Below are positions 54,396 through 64,000 of a stretch of 64,000 nt of DNA, piece after piece. Position 1 is the stretch's first letter. Each line of letters begins with the position of its first letter. Under the pieces are notes generated by a model that was given only the letters and a program-made list of their open reading frames with translations, was not told the DNA's origin and ran no database searches. A program made the translations under genes and the position numbers. Source of the DNA: Hoplostethus atlanticus (lineage: Eukaryota > Chordata > Actinopteri > Trachichthyiformes > Trachichthyidae); assembly GCA_034670405.1 (NCBI GenBank), contig JAXDDX010000318.1:124001-188000 (forward strand), given 5' to 3'.

Positions 54396-55190
54396 TTCAG
54401 TAAGTATTCATCCCCTTCACTCTTTCCACACGGTGTTATAGACTTAATTTAAAATAGATATTTTTTACCATCAATCTACACACAATACCCCATAATGACA
54501 AAGCAAAAAATAAATTTTTGCAAATTTATCAAAAAACACTGGAATATCTCATTTACATCAGTATTCAGACCCATTATTCACTACTTTACAACTTTGAGTC
54601 TTCTTGGGTATGCACCTACCAGCTTCGCACACCTGGATTTGGACAGTTTCTCCTATTCTTCATTGCAGATCCTCTCAAACTCTATCAGATTGGATGGGGA
54701 GCATCAATGAACTGCAATCTTCAGGTCCCTCCACGGTCCCCTTCTTGCCCGGTTACTGAGTTTGGCCAGATGGTCTAGGAAGAGTTTTGATGGTTCCCAG
54801 GAGCCCACTGTGCTCCTGAGAACTTTCAATGCTTTAGCAATTTCTTTATATCCTTCCCAGGATCTATACCTCGACAATTCTATCTCAGATGTCTACAGAG
54901 AGTTCCTTGGACTTCATGGCTTGGTGTTTGCTCTGATGTGAACTGTGGGACCTTATATAGATAGGTCTGTGCCTTTCTAAATCATGTCCAATCAATTGAA
55001 TTTGCAATTGAAATCAACTACAATCAAGTTCTAGAGACATCTCAAAAGGTGATAAAAGGAAACAGGATGCATCTGAGCTCAATTTGGAGTGTCATTAAAT
55101 TTGTAATAAATTTGCATTATTTTATCCATTTTAAATTAACTATAATGCAACAAAGTGTGGAAAAAGGGTAGGGAATCTGAATACTTTCTG
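54396..55190 (-). mobile_element. Tc1-like transposon relic, internally deleted
   Basis: Ends with matching AGTATTCA.-type inverted termini: left AGTAAGTATTCATCCCCTTC with CACTCTTTCCAC, right complement AAAGTATTCAGATTCCC. Inside, recognisable blocks of a very common teleost Tc1 family: AATACCCCATAATGACAAAG, GAGTCTTCTTGGGTATGC, GACCTTATATAGATAGGTCT, and AATCATGTCCAATCAATTG. The transposase (minus strand) lacks its central part and is full of stops. Confidence 0.8.
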
Positions 55191-55598
55191 AAACCTGAGT
55201 TAAAAAAAAGAAAAAGAAAGTCATTAGAGGCCTATAATCATGTGCATGGTTATGTTCAGGATTATATTGCCAGTTAATGGGTTAGTTACTAACAGACTTA
55301 AAAGAACCCCCCCCGCTCTCTGCTTGTGTTCATTTATACTGCCTTAATACAGATGTGATACGCAAGCACTGATTCCAGTTAGATCTTTGAAATATGTGTC
55401 TATGACAGCCTTAGTTTAATAATTGGATGTTCACCTTCTAAGATAAAGATTAACATTTTGGACCATATGTTTGGATCATACCCTTAGTGCTTGTGTTACT
55501 AGCATAATAATTTAGGCCACATGCCCTAGAGCTGGTCTGCAGTTGTGCGTTTGAGGCAACGTCCTTGTCTGATATGACATTACAGTACTTTTGCAGAT
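55191..55598. other. No gene recognised
   Basis: Unassigned sequence. Confidence 0.3.
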
Positions 55599-55732
55599 GC
55601 TTTTATCCAAAAGGTGATAGTTGACACCATGTGGGGATTGAACCCACAACCCTCAGTCGGTAGAGCATGAGAGTCTCAGGGTTGTGGGTTCAATCCCCAC
55701 ATGGTGTCAACTATCACCTTTTGGATAAAAGC
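55599..55732. repeat. Perfect palindrome with 55-bp arms built from a tRNA-Lys-derived SINE
   Basis: Arm 55599-55653 is the exact reverse complement of 55678-55732, with a 24-bp spacer. Each arm contains GTGGGTTCAATCCCCAC, a tRNA T-arm with B box, and the TTTTGGATAAAAGC SINE tail; the spacer CAGTCGGTAGAGCATGAGAG is a tRNA D-arm. The head resembles tRNA-Lys (TCGGTAGAGCATGAGA..CTCAGGGT.GTGGGTTC). The anticodon loop is deleted, so it is not a functional tRNA. Confidence 0.85.
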
Positions 55733-55866
55733 ACATTACATTACATTAGTTATTTAGCAGACGCTTTTATCCAAAGCGACGTACAAATGTACTTGACACT
55801 ATGTGGGGATTGAACCCACAACCCTGAGACGCTCATGCTCTACAGCTCAATCGGTAGAGCATGAGA
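55733..55866 (-). mobile_element. Second tRNA-Lys-derived SINE fragment
   Basis: Holds the teleost SINE tail (complement GTCGCTTTGGATAAAAGC, GTCTGCTAAATAAC) next to GTGGGGATTGAACCCACA on the opposite arm and, at 55842-55866, a + strand half tRNA (AGCTCAATCGGTAGAGCATG). It is an inverted partial duplicate of the same SINE. Confidence 0.65.
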
Positions 55867-58639
55867 TAAATTCTGAATTCTGATAAATTTATAAATTCTG
55901 AATTCTGTCTGAAAAGTGGTGTGCACACTTCTTCCTTCTATAGGAGACTAACGCCAATGACATAGTAAGGACAAGTAGGTCAATCAGAGTAATGATGATT
56001 GGGTGTGTTATTCCCAGGTGAGTAGCTGTTGTCAGTGACCTCACCTAGTCCCCTCGCCTTTCTTTGAATGATGTTTGTGCAGGTTGCTGCCCAACCCAAA
56101 ATACATCTCTATGAGCACAATTTTAAGAGTTTTCTATAAGGCAAGTGACATGAAATCATATTTGATACGCAATAATTTCATATCAAAGAGTGTGTGTGTC
56201 TGGATTTGGCCCAAGGGTGGCAGCACCAGCAGGGCAGGGTAACTATCACTGTACTGTTGTTAACACATCTAGTTGGTACACTTACTAACATATCTAGTAT
56301 CTAGTTGAAGCTATAACCTCCATGCTGGTGAGAGCTGTCGTTGCTAGGATAATTGTGATGCAACTGCAAAATCTTATACATATATATTTTGAATAATTTT
56401 AATTATTTACAATAATTTACATAAAACAAAAAACAGGCCCATGGTTACTAAAAAAAAATTGAATTGACTGTGAAGATCAAACTATGCTATGTCATGCTGA
56501 CAACAAAACACAAGCCACACATCAATTTTATCACACTGGGATGCTCAAATTGGACAGGTTAAACCAGACCACATCCTGGGAAAGACTCCCGTGGCCGTGA
56601 TTTGTGTTTTCCATGCATATTAACTGGGAAATGATTAAGCTGATTCATCTGAGCAAACATGCACATTTGTAAAAATAAATAAAAAATAAATATATATCTT
56701 GATATGAACACGTGTACCAAAGCGTTGGTAAATCCTTTATACATTATATAAATCTGGAGATTTACCACTAAATATGTACGTTTACCATATTCCCACATTA
56801 GTAACATACATTACTCGTGGCAGTAGCGCGATACATTTTGAATCTCGTACTGTACATGTACGAGACTAGGAAAGGAACGTTGTAAGTATCGCGACTTTTG
56901 AGTGGAAAGGTTGGAAAACGAAACAAAAGCAGAGATAATATATATATTAGAAGATGCATCACCATTGGAAAATCAAGAGGGACGGCGTAGCAAGATAGCA
57001 TGGCAAAGATGATGCAGTCGCTGTACGCACCACCATAGATCGTCATAAAATGATTTCCCCCCCGAGACTATTGCAGAACACAAGCTGAAACTATAGCCTA
57101 TAGCAGAGAACAAGGAGAAAACGACAGAAAGCATCCTTATTTTCTAATTTTAGTGTGCAAGTTGCTTTCTGAGTCATGACCCAAGGAGGTTTTATAGATG
57201 ATGCCATGAAGAGCTTTCCCCCGCCACTCCCATGATTCATTGCACGGGTACGGAAAATGGATGGGATTCAATACAATGACTCTCAACGGCGTTACAGGCA
57301 ATACTAGCTGCTCGGAGATCTTACCCTTTAGGCTCTTTGACAAAAGCCAATAGATAAACACTGAGGGTAAAGAGTAACAACAGACAGGGAAGTGACCGTT
57401 GCTGGTGGAGTCGTGGATAAGCCTTTCACAAAGACCGATTGAACATATGAGTGAGTATCTTTGTACGTTATGCAGCACTACCATAACGTTGAACCTTTTA
57501 GTGTATGTGCATCTTTTATTGGTTTGAATATGATACGAGAGCAGGTTGGATTCGAAATCGGAGTGCTAGCTCTATAGCCCGACTGCTTATGCCATGGGGT
57601 TTGCAATATAATGCTATAATGACAATGTTTAGCATTCCTAAGATTTGAATGTGTCCATCCAGCCTGTCCCGTAGTGAGGGTGTGACGGTGGGTAGTCGGG
57701 ATGCCAGGCTAGCTCGGAAGAAACGTTATGTTACAGGGAGTTTAAATAGCATAATGCTGCATGGGAGGATACACTGTAGTGCACTTACGGATAGTGTTTT
57801 GTACTTCTGACAGATGCAGATGATGTGATTTCAGGCAGCCTAGGAATGAGAGCTGTCACTCAAACAAGCAGCAAAGTCACTTTTAACACCAAACATTTAA
57901 GATGGAGGGGTCAAGGGATTGCTTGTGCATTTAATTGTTAGCTTGTTATTTCTACTTTCACAGAACATCTAGTTAGCCAGCTTTGCTAAAAAAAAAAGCA
58001 GCAGGCTGTGGCCTGCTGACTGTGTTGCTAACTGAACTTGAAAGCCTGGTTAGCAGTTAAGGGTCAGTAATTTCTGTTCACCAGACCGGCACATACGGGT
58101 ACTGTAGGCATACGTCACGTTCCTGCCTCTTTTTGGGGAGCACAAACGACAAGCGACCTTAGACCACAATATTAAATGCTGTCAATACATTGCCATTCTG
58201 CATATTGAAACATTGTATCGAATAATATCACATCATTATTTCACAACACTGCCTACCATTAAGTGTTACTGCTACATTGGAAAGCTCAAATTAATCCATC
58301 TTCACCATGTCCCTTCAGTCTCGAGGTGGTGCAATGACCCTACTAAGTGGCCAGATTTACTACCTTCTTGACTCTGAATGACATCTCTAGGTAACACTGT
58401 CATCTGAATTACAATACTTTACACTTTGTTAAATCTGGTGTCAGTGAAATGCTTAATTTCATTTCGCAGTGTTGGCTAGCTGCCCTGTTTCTGATGCTAC
58501 TAACTAATGTTGTCACTCTTACAATATTCAGAGCATTGTTACCCAAATGGTAGTGTAAAGCCCTTTCTGGACTGCATTAGTATTACCATGGGAGGTCAGT
58601 GTTTTGATTTGACCAATGCACATCGGTAGTTTTAGCCAG
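55867..58639. other. No gene recognised
   Basis: 2.8 kb with no recognisable repeat, ORF or exon. Short CCCCCC and TATATA runs only. It could hold regulatory sequence or a non-coding first exon, but nothing specific is visible. Confidence 0.35.
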
Positions 58640-59440
58640 TCAGTATTTTACTAGTGGTACAGCTCGAGGTATGTTTTGGAACCTGGTTAAGCTGGTAGTG
58701 GCTTGATCAGCTAGAGGTATGTTATGGAACCTGGTCAAGCTGGTAGCTGGTTGACCTGTTGAGAACCTTGGAACCTGGTTAAACTGGTAGATGGTAGCAA
58801 GCAGGTAGCTTGTTGAACCAAAAGCTGGTAGCTGGTTCCCCCAATATCATATCTAGTTTACTACAATTTACTGCTGGTTCTCAACAGAAGACTGCATCAA
58901 ACTTTAGTTTTGTTTTTAAGGACAGATTCTTGATCAGCACTGACCTGGGTTTTTCCCTTCTCAGCACTGCTTTTAATCCACAGGCCTGCTTCAGATGTTA
59001 AGACATGTTAAGACATTTCTCAAGAATATACTGTATTATTTAACACAGAGCTTATATAATTTTAACAAATAATTTTATTTGTATATAAATATATATATCC
59101 CAGTTTAAAAAAATATATATATTTTATTTAATTATATATATTATATTTTATTTTCTGTAATGTAGCGCCCAGCTTTGGCTACCCTGGCACAGACTTCAGC
59201 CTCTTCCACATTTTTGGCTTCCAACCATTTCTGGAAACAACCTGAAAATACACAATATATGACTTACTGTATTAGCTCCAGCCCTGCAACAGACCTGCTT
59301 TAGTCACCAGTTTGACCAAGCTGGTTGACCAGCTCTGACCGGCTGTCCCAAGCTGGTCAACCAGCTTCAGATTGACCAAACTTGTTTACCAGCTCAAACT
59401 GGTCTACCAGCTCTGTCCAGCTGGTCAGAATTGCAACAAG
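58640..59440. repeat. AGCTGGT-rich inverted repeat unit
   Basis: 58660-58850 repeats AAGCTGGTAGCTGGTTGACC and related words; 59300-59425 holds their complements (TTGACCAAGCTGGTTGACCA, GCTGGTCAACCAGCTT). The layout suggests a non-autonomous DNA element with long degenerate inverted ends. Interior includes a short exon-like frame at 59141-59241 (minus). Confidence 0.5.
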
Positions 59441-60383
59441 CAATTCTTGGAAAATCTTAACTGTTACTGTCTCGCAGTTTGCTTGTTTATTTATACCAAT
59501 GCTGTCTGTCTTGACCAAATGTGGCTTAACGCACTGCTGCTCGAGTAAGTAGGTGCAAGAGCTTGGTTGCCTCTCACTTATCTGTTTCCAGCTGATTCAA
59601 TGTGAGAATACAATATACAAGATTACTGAGGTGAGACCATAGGCATACCACTCAGTGAAGTTACTGCCATTTCGGGTAAATTAGCTTCTCATAATGACAC
59701 AGAATTTTGATAGCTGTTAAAGCAAGAGGTGCTATGTTCAATATAAATAAAAAATGAGCTCGGACTAATCATTGGTACAGATTCAAATCATGGTTCCCTT
59801 CCCTTTTTAGAAGACGCCCCCCTTTCAGTATGTTCTAGCCTCTTAGTTGCAGAAGCTGCTAATTAGAGCTGCATTAAATGTAGAAGTCACTCCTGCCTAC
59901 ATTGGACATGTCTCTAACCTGTTAGTACCACAGTCAATATAGTCTTCATAATTTATTTAAGGTAATGCCAGCGTGGCAGCCTCAAATCAGAAGAGGGAAT
60001 ACCTCATGCGGATGTCCTGTATTTCTCTTAATTTGTGTCTCCCCCCACCTTCAACTGACACTTGGCCTGGTCTAAGCATGGGAGTGGCAGTTTGTGGTGT
60101 TGGCTGGCTTAACAGCTGTCAGGGTTACATTAGCATCTTGTCTATAGACACGTTTTTCAAGTTAAAGAAGGCTTGGGATGTGTTTTAGGAAAATCAAACA
60201 TGGGCAGGGTTAAGGGAGGAATATAATTTGGCAGTTTTTTTTTCATTGGAGGGGAGTGTGTCTTGTCTGTGTACGTCGATTGTATGCAGAGAGGCTTAAG
60301 CGCCATGCTTTATGTAGCCCTTAGCGTTAGAAAGTCATTGACAAGGAGCTTTTGTTTCTTCCAAGGAAAACCAAAGCAATATA
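59441..60383. other. No gene recognised
   Basis: Unassigned sequence. Confidence 0.3.
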
Positions 60384-61340
60384 CAGTTTTGGCCAAGATT
60401 ATTGGCACCCTTGCATTTTATGCAGGTAATAGAATATGCAGTACATCAATGTGATAATGTGATCAAACAATAAGAATACAAATATAAGAAAAAAAAACCT
60501 TTTATTGCTAATGGCTGTGGCCATGACTATTGCACAGTCTTTGGCAATGGTGGCCGCTCCCAAACATTTCTACAGGTTCTCAATGGGATTGAGATCAGGA
60601 CTCATCGCTGACCATTCCAGAATGTTTTTTTCTTGAACCATGCTTTTGGATGTGTTTTGGGTCATTGGGCTGGAGGACCCATAACCTTAGATTGACACCA
60701 AGTTTTGATTTTGCTCTTCCAAAATGGTAATCATTGGTAATCTCCTGATTTCATAATGTCCTTAATACGTTCAAGACGTCCAGTACCCAAGGCAGCAGCA
60801 TTATGGAACATCCATCGTATTTGACTGTAGGTAGGGCGTGCTTTTCTTTAAAAGTTTAATTGTGTCGTGTAAACAAATGGCTGATCTGCATTGCCAAAGT
60901 GCTCTAATTTGGTTTAATCAATCCAGAGAACATTTTCCCAGAAGGACTTGTTCGGGTGGGTCTTGACAAAGATCAATCAGCCCTTTCAGCAGTGGGGTCT
61001 TCCATGGTGTCTGACCGTAAAGCCCTTCTTGGATCATTACCTGAGACTTCTCCAGGTCAGCCTTGAGATCTTTGGATGTCACACAAGGTGTTTTTCAATG
61101 GCTCGCACCAACCATCGATGACATCTGAGATACATTTTTCTCATACCACCACATCCTGGGAGATTCTTAACAATTCCATGAGCAGAAAACTTCTTAATAA
61201 CACTGCAAACTATGGAAACAGGAATACCAAGGTCTCTAGAGATAGCCTTATAGCCTTGTGAACGCTTATGTTTGGTGATAATAGTTTTGGCCACTCCGGC
61301 ATTGTCCTTGTGTGTAATCATATCAAAGTGCAAAAAAGGA
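60384..61340 (-). mobile_element. Tc1-like transposon relic, minus strand
   Basis: Left terminus ACAGTTTTGGCCAAGATTAT followed by TGGCACCCTTGCATTTTAT, the terminus of a common fish Tc1 family. A right terminus was not found. Transposase remains: near 61320-61130 an HTH reading HKRSQGYKAISRDLGIPVSI, VCSVIKKFSAHGIVKNLPGC; catalytic part broken. Confidence 0.75.
61079..61330 (-). pseudogene. Tc1 transposase N-terminal HTH fragment
   Basis: GYKAISRDLGIPVSIVCSVI, KKFSAHGIVKNLPG is the paired-like HTH and linker of Tc1 transposases (consensus YKAISKxLxIPxSTVxxIIRKWKxxGTVxNLPG). It then runs out of frame. Confidence 0.72.
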
Positions 61341-61855
61341 TAACAAGAAAGCAAATAAGCAAGTTGCATATTTAAATGGAAAAACAACCTCCCGAACATG
61401 TACGAGTGTTATATTTGCAAGCATTGTGTCAATTTGACCGTTTTATGTGGGAATACTGTGGAATTTTGGCAAAATTGCAAGCTCTTGCAAGTATTGCAGC
61501 AATTAGATGAACTTGCGTTAATTCTTGCGATCGCAACATCCTGGAGAGATTGGCTACTGGACTAACCAGCAGCTGCAAGCTGTTTGTTTTCAGCCCTTTT
61601 ATAAAGTTTTATAGGGGGCCCAGGGATCTGGGCAGAGTTGGGCGGAGCTAACGTACGGCTTTTGACAACAAAGTGCAGAAAACACTGAAAAAACACAGCA
61701 TCAATGCACCTTGCATCAATTATTGTCTTTTTGCCATATTTTGCTTTTAATTGTTATTGCAAGAACTATTGTTATGGATATCTCAATATAATAATTTATA
61801 AGGGCTTTAGTCAAGTCAAGTCTTATTGACAAATTGACAAATCTTATTTGTATAG
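61341..61855. other. No gene recognised
   Basis: Unassigned, ending with a TCAAGTCAAGTCTTATT stretch adjoining the L2 tail. Confidence 0.3.
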
Positions 61856-62250
61856 CAAATCAAATCAAATCAAATCACATTTATTTGTATAGCCCTTAAT
61901 CACCGTTAGTCTCTAAGGGCTTCACAGTGCCCAACATGTGAAAATAATAAATGGTTAGTACACGACATCCCCCAGCCTTGGACCCTCACAGAGGACAAGG
62001 AAAAACTCCCACAAACCCTCACTGGGAAAATTGGGAGAAACCTTGGGAGGGGCTACTCAGAGAGGGATCCCCCTACCAGGACGGTTGGGCGTGCAATAGA
62101 TGCCGAGTTTGGGCAAGCAGCGTATACACAATATATGAAAGTTTATTTTGGTGGACATGTAGGCAGGATGCTAGTATCCATCGGCAGGACCCTGATCTAG
62201 GATGAGCTAACTGGTCTAGCCTTACTCTGAGAAGAGACTGAGCCACTCCA

Positions 62251-62961
62251 TCAAGGCTGGTCAAATGACAGAGAGAATAAATGGGTTTTTAGCCTTGACT
62301 TAAAGACTTCGATAGAGCCTGCCTCTCTGATTGAGGCAGGCAGACTGTTCCATAGATAGGGAGCCCGGTAAGAAAAGGCTCTGTTACCTGCAGTTTTCTT
62401 TTTGACTGCTGGGATAGACAGGTAGCCAGCGTCCTGAGATCTGAGGGCGCGTGGCGGTTTATAAGGTTTAATCAAATCGGATAAATAGGACGGTGCCATC
62501 CCATGTAATGATTTATATGTAAGTAAAAGCACCTTAAAGTCACACCTGGCCTGAATTGGTAGCCAGTGTAATGAGGACAGGATGGGAGTTATATGGTCGA
62601 ATTTCCTAGTTTTGGTCAGGATTCTGGCAGCAGCATTCTGGACCAGTTGTAGTTTTTTAGTGCGCCCAGTAGGTAAGCCCGAGAAAAGGACATTGCAATA
62701 ATCGATTCTGGATGATACAAAGGCATGTACTAAAATTTCTGCGTCTGCCTCTGTTAGCATAGGTCGAATTTTGGCAATATTGCGAAGATGATAAAACGCT
62801 GATTTAGTGATCTCCTTAATGTGCAACTCGAATGAGAGGGTAGGGTCGAATTTTACCCCAAGGTTTTTAATGTATGGGCTCTGGGAGATTACACAACTAT
62901 CAAAGTTAAGAGTACTATTCTCAAATAAGTGTCTATGTCTAGCCGGTCCCACAATCAGCAT
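62251..62961 (-). pseudogene. L2 ORF2 C-terminal segment
   Basis: Reads MLIVGPARHRHLFENSTL, YIKNLGVKFDPTLSFELHIK, HAFVSSRIDYCNVLFSGLPT, LQLVQNAAARILTKTRKFDH, ITPILSSLHWLPIQARCDFK and a C-terminal block AFSYRAPYLWNSLPASIREA with FKSRLKTHLF. These are the classic L2 ORF2 C-terminal signatures. A few codons are lost at the join with the RT segment near 62965, putting the two parts in different frames. Confidence 0.88.
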
Positions 62962-62962
62962 C

Positions 62963-63496
62963 TCAGTTTTGCTGTAGGAAGTTTAGGGACATCCAATATT
63001 TGACCTCTGATAGGCAGGCCTCTAGTTTTTGGAATTGGGTGTCATCGGTTGGTTTGACTGGTATGTAAATTTGGGTGTCATTGGCGTAGCAATGGAAGTT
63101 AATGCCAAATTTGCGAATGATGCCACCAAGTGGTAGCATATAGATAGAGAATAGCAGTGGTCCTAGGACAGAGCCTTGTGGGACACCAAAGTCCATATTG
63201 CAACACTCTGAGGTCATGTTGTTGTAAAAGACGTGGTGTGATCTATCAAGTAGGTAAGACCTAAACCAAGAAAGGGCTGATCCCCAGATACCAATATAAT
63301 GTTCAAGACGGTTCAAGAGTATCGCATGATCAATTGTGTCGAAGGCTACACTCAGGTCAAGTAGCAATAGTGCTGAGGTTGAATTGGAGTCAATAGCTAA
63401 CAAAAGATCATTTACCACTCTCGTGAGTGCAGTTTCGGTCGAGTGAAAGGATCTAAAGCCAGATTGGAAGGGATCAAGCAGGTTATTTTTTGACAA
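62963..63496 (-). pseudogene. L2 ORF2 RT palm segment with mutated catalytic box
   Basis: [40 protein letters not shown] (first catalytic Asp), [20 protein letters not shown], and [11 protein letters not shown], where YADD is expected: the first of the two catalytic aspartates is Asn (codon AAT on the minus strand near 63087). Catalysis should be lost. A homopolymer (A/T run, about 63488-63500) frameshift separates it from the upstream segment. Confidence 0.87.
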
Positions 63497-63950
63497 AAAA
63501 ATCTGTAAATTGACTGGCTACTGTTCGTTCAAGTAATTTGGAGAGGAACGGCAGATTTGAGATTGGTCTATAGTTCTGAAGTACTTCGTGGTCAAGGTTC
63601 GGTTTTTTCAGTAGTGGCTTGATCACGGCCGTTTTAAAGGCGGAGGGCACCGTGCCAGTGGAGAGCGACTGATTGATCATATAGAGAATGGAGGGTCCTA
63701 AGATAGGGAATACTTCTTTAAGCAGTTTAGCAGGTAGAGGGTCAAGCATGCAGGTCGTGGGTTTTGAAGACAGAGTTAGCTTGGTGAGAGAGTCTAAGGA
63801 AACTAAATCAAACTGTGAGAAAAGACATTCAGCCCGGGGAACACCAAGTGGACTTTTCAGGGGTGAGACGGCACCGCCAGTAGAGAGTGTACTGGTGATC
63901 TCATCTCTAGCACATTTCATACCCACAGCATCACAATGTACTTTACATTT
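63483..63950 (-). pseudogene. L2 ORF2 RT fingers segment
   Basis: FSQFDLVSLDSLTKLTLSSK, PTTCMLDPLPAKLLKEVFPI, GTVPSAFKTAVIKPLLKKPN and [20 protein letters not shown]: the RT fingers of L2 LINEs. The minus-strand frame is open to the window edge. Confidence 0.85.
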
Positions 63951-63963
63951 AAAAAGCAAAAAT

Positions 63964-63964
<1 letters not shown>

Positions 63965-64000
<36 letters not shown>
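63965..64000 (+). repeat. (AC)n microsatellite at window end
   Basis: At least 17 AC units, inside or at the edge of the L2 ORF2. Confidence 0.95.

Larger units (their letters stand above)
61856..64000 (-). mobile_element. L2-type LINE, minus strand, continues beyond window
   Basis: 3' tail (CAAAT)n complement at 61858-61880 gives AAATAAATGTGATTTGATTTG on the minus strand, then 3' UTR to about 62260, then ORF2 RT and C-terminal regions to about 63940 and an (AC)n tract at the edge. Same subfamily as 36.2-37.6 and 41.2-42.6 kb. Confidence 0.88.

Noticed and set aside
55654-55716. Possible tRNA-Lys gene
   Set aside because: D-arm and T-arm are recognisable, but the anticodon loop is deleted and the acceptor stem is absent. 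It is a SINE-derived relic.
57137-57484. 115-codon minus-strand frame
   Set aside because: No recognisable domain, no splice context, and base composition like its surroundings.

Overview
The window is nuclear DNA from a ray-finned (teleost) fish. The evidence is GT-AG spliced exons of a vertebrate amino-acid transporter set in a dense mixture of teleost mobile DNA: L2, Rex1 and RTE/Rex3-like LINEs, a Penelope-like element, hAT, Tc1/mariner, EnSpm/CACTA and Helentron DNA transposons, tRNA-derived SINEs and solo LTRs. I cannot name the species.

Layout. 1-8828: the 3' half of slc38a9 on the + strand (four coding exons at 2812-2925, 4913-5061, 5621-5710 and 8663-8828, ending in a stop). Its introns hold a hAT relic, a LINE relic, a small hAT-like MITE and a Tc1 element carrying a hAT fragment. 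A possible 3' UTR continues to about 10.04 kb. 10.1-10.95 kb: RTE/Rex3-like relic. 12.15-16.54 kb: an L2 LINE split by a nearly intact Rex1-like LINE. 17.0-18.5 kb: a MITE and a Penelope-like relic with a hammerhead-like motif. 19.0-25.8 kb: an EnSpm/CACTA-like transposon with two spliced minus-strand genes. 26.1-26.5 kb: a solo LTR. 27.8-35.5 kb: a near full-length Helentron encoding a cysteine-peptidase-like region, a zinc-binding DUF6570-like region, Rep, Pif1-type helicase and an APE-type endonuclease. 35.55-36.1 kb: a second solo LTR. 36.2-42.6 kb: L2-family 3' ends and repeats of unknown class. 43.6-46.9 kb: SINE, LINE ends, RTE relic and one unassigned decayed ORF. 48.8-54.1 kb: three related Tc1/mariner-superfamily elements nested one inside another; the innermost has an apparently intact three-exon transposase gene. 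54.4-55.9 kb: Tc1 relic and a perfect 55-bp-arm palindrome made from a tRNA-Lys-derived repeat. 56-61.9 kb: mostly featureless, with an AGCTGGT-rich inverted repeat and a Tc1 relic. 61.86-64.0 kb: L2 LINE on the minus strand running off the end.

Only slc38a9 is a confident host gene. The elements are layered, so relative ages can be read from who interrupts whom: L2 before Rex1, tandem array before MITE, and outer before middle before inner Tc1/mariner copy. The most notable systems are the triple nest with its intron-bearing DD35E transposase, the multi-domain Helentron with an internal duplication, and the two-gene EnSpm-like element carrying PB1-like and SAMD3-like cargo. Family names come from recognition of conserved protein motifs and termini by eye; no database search was run.
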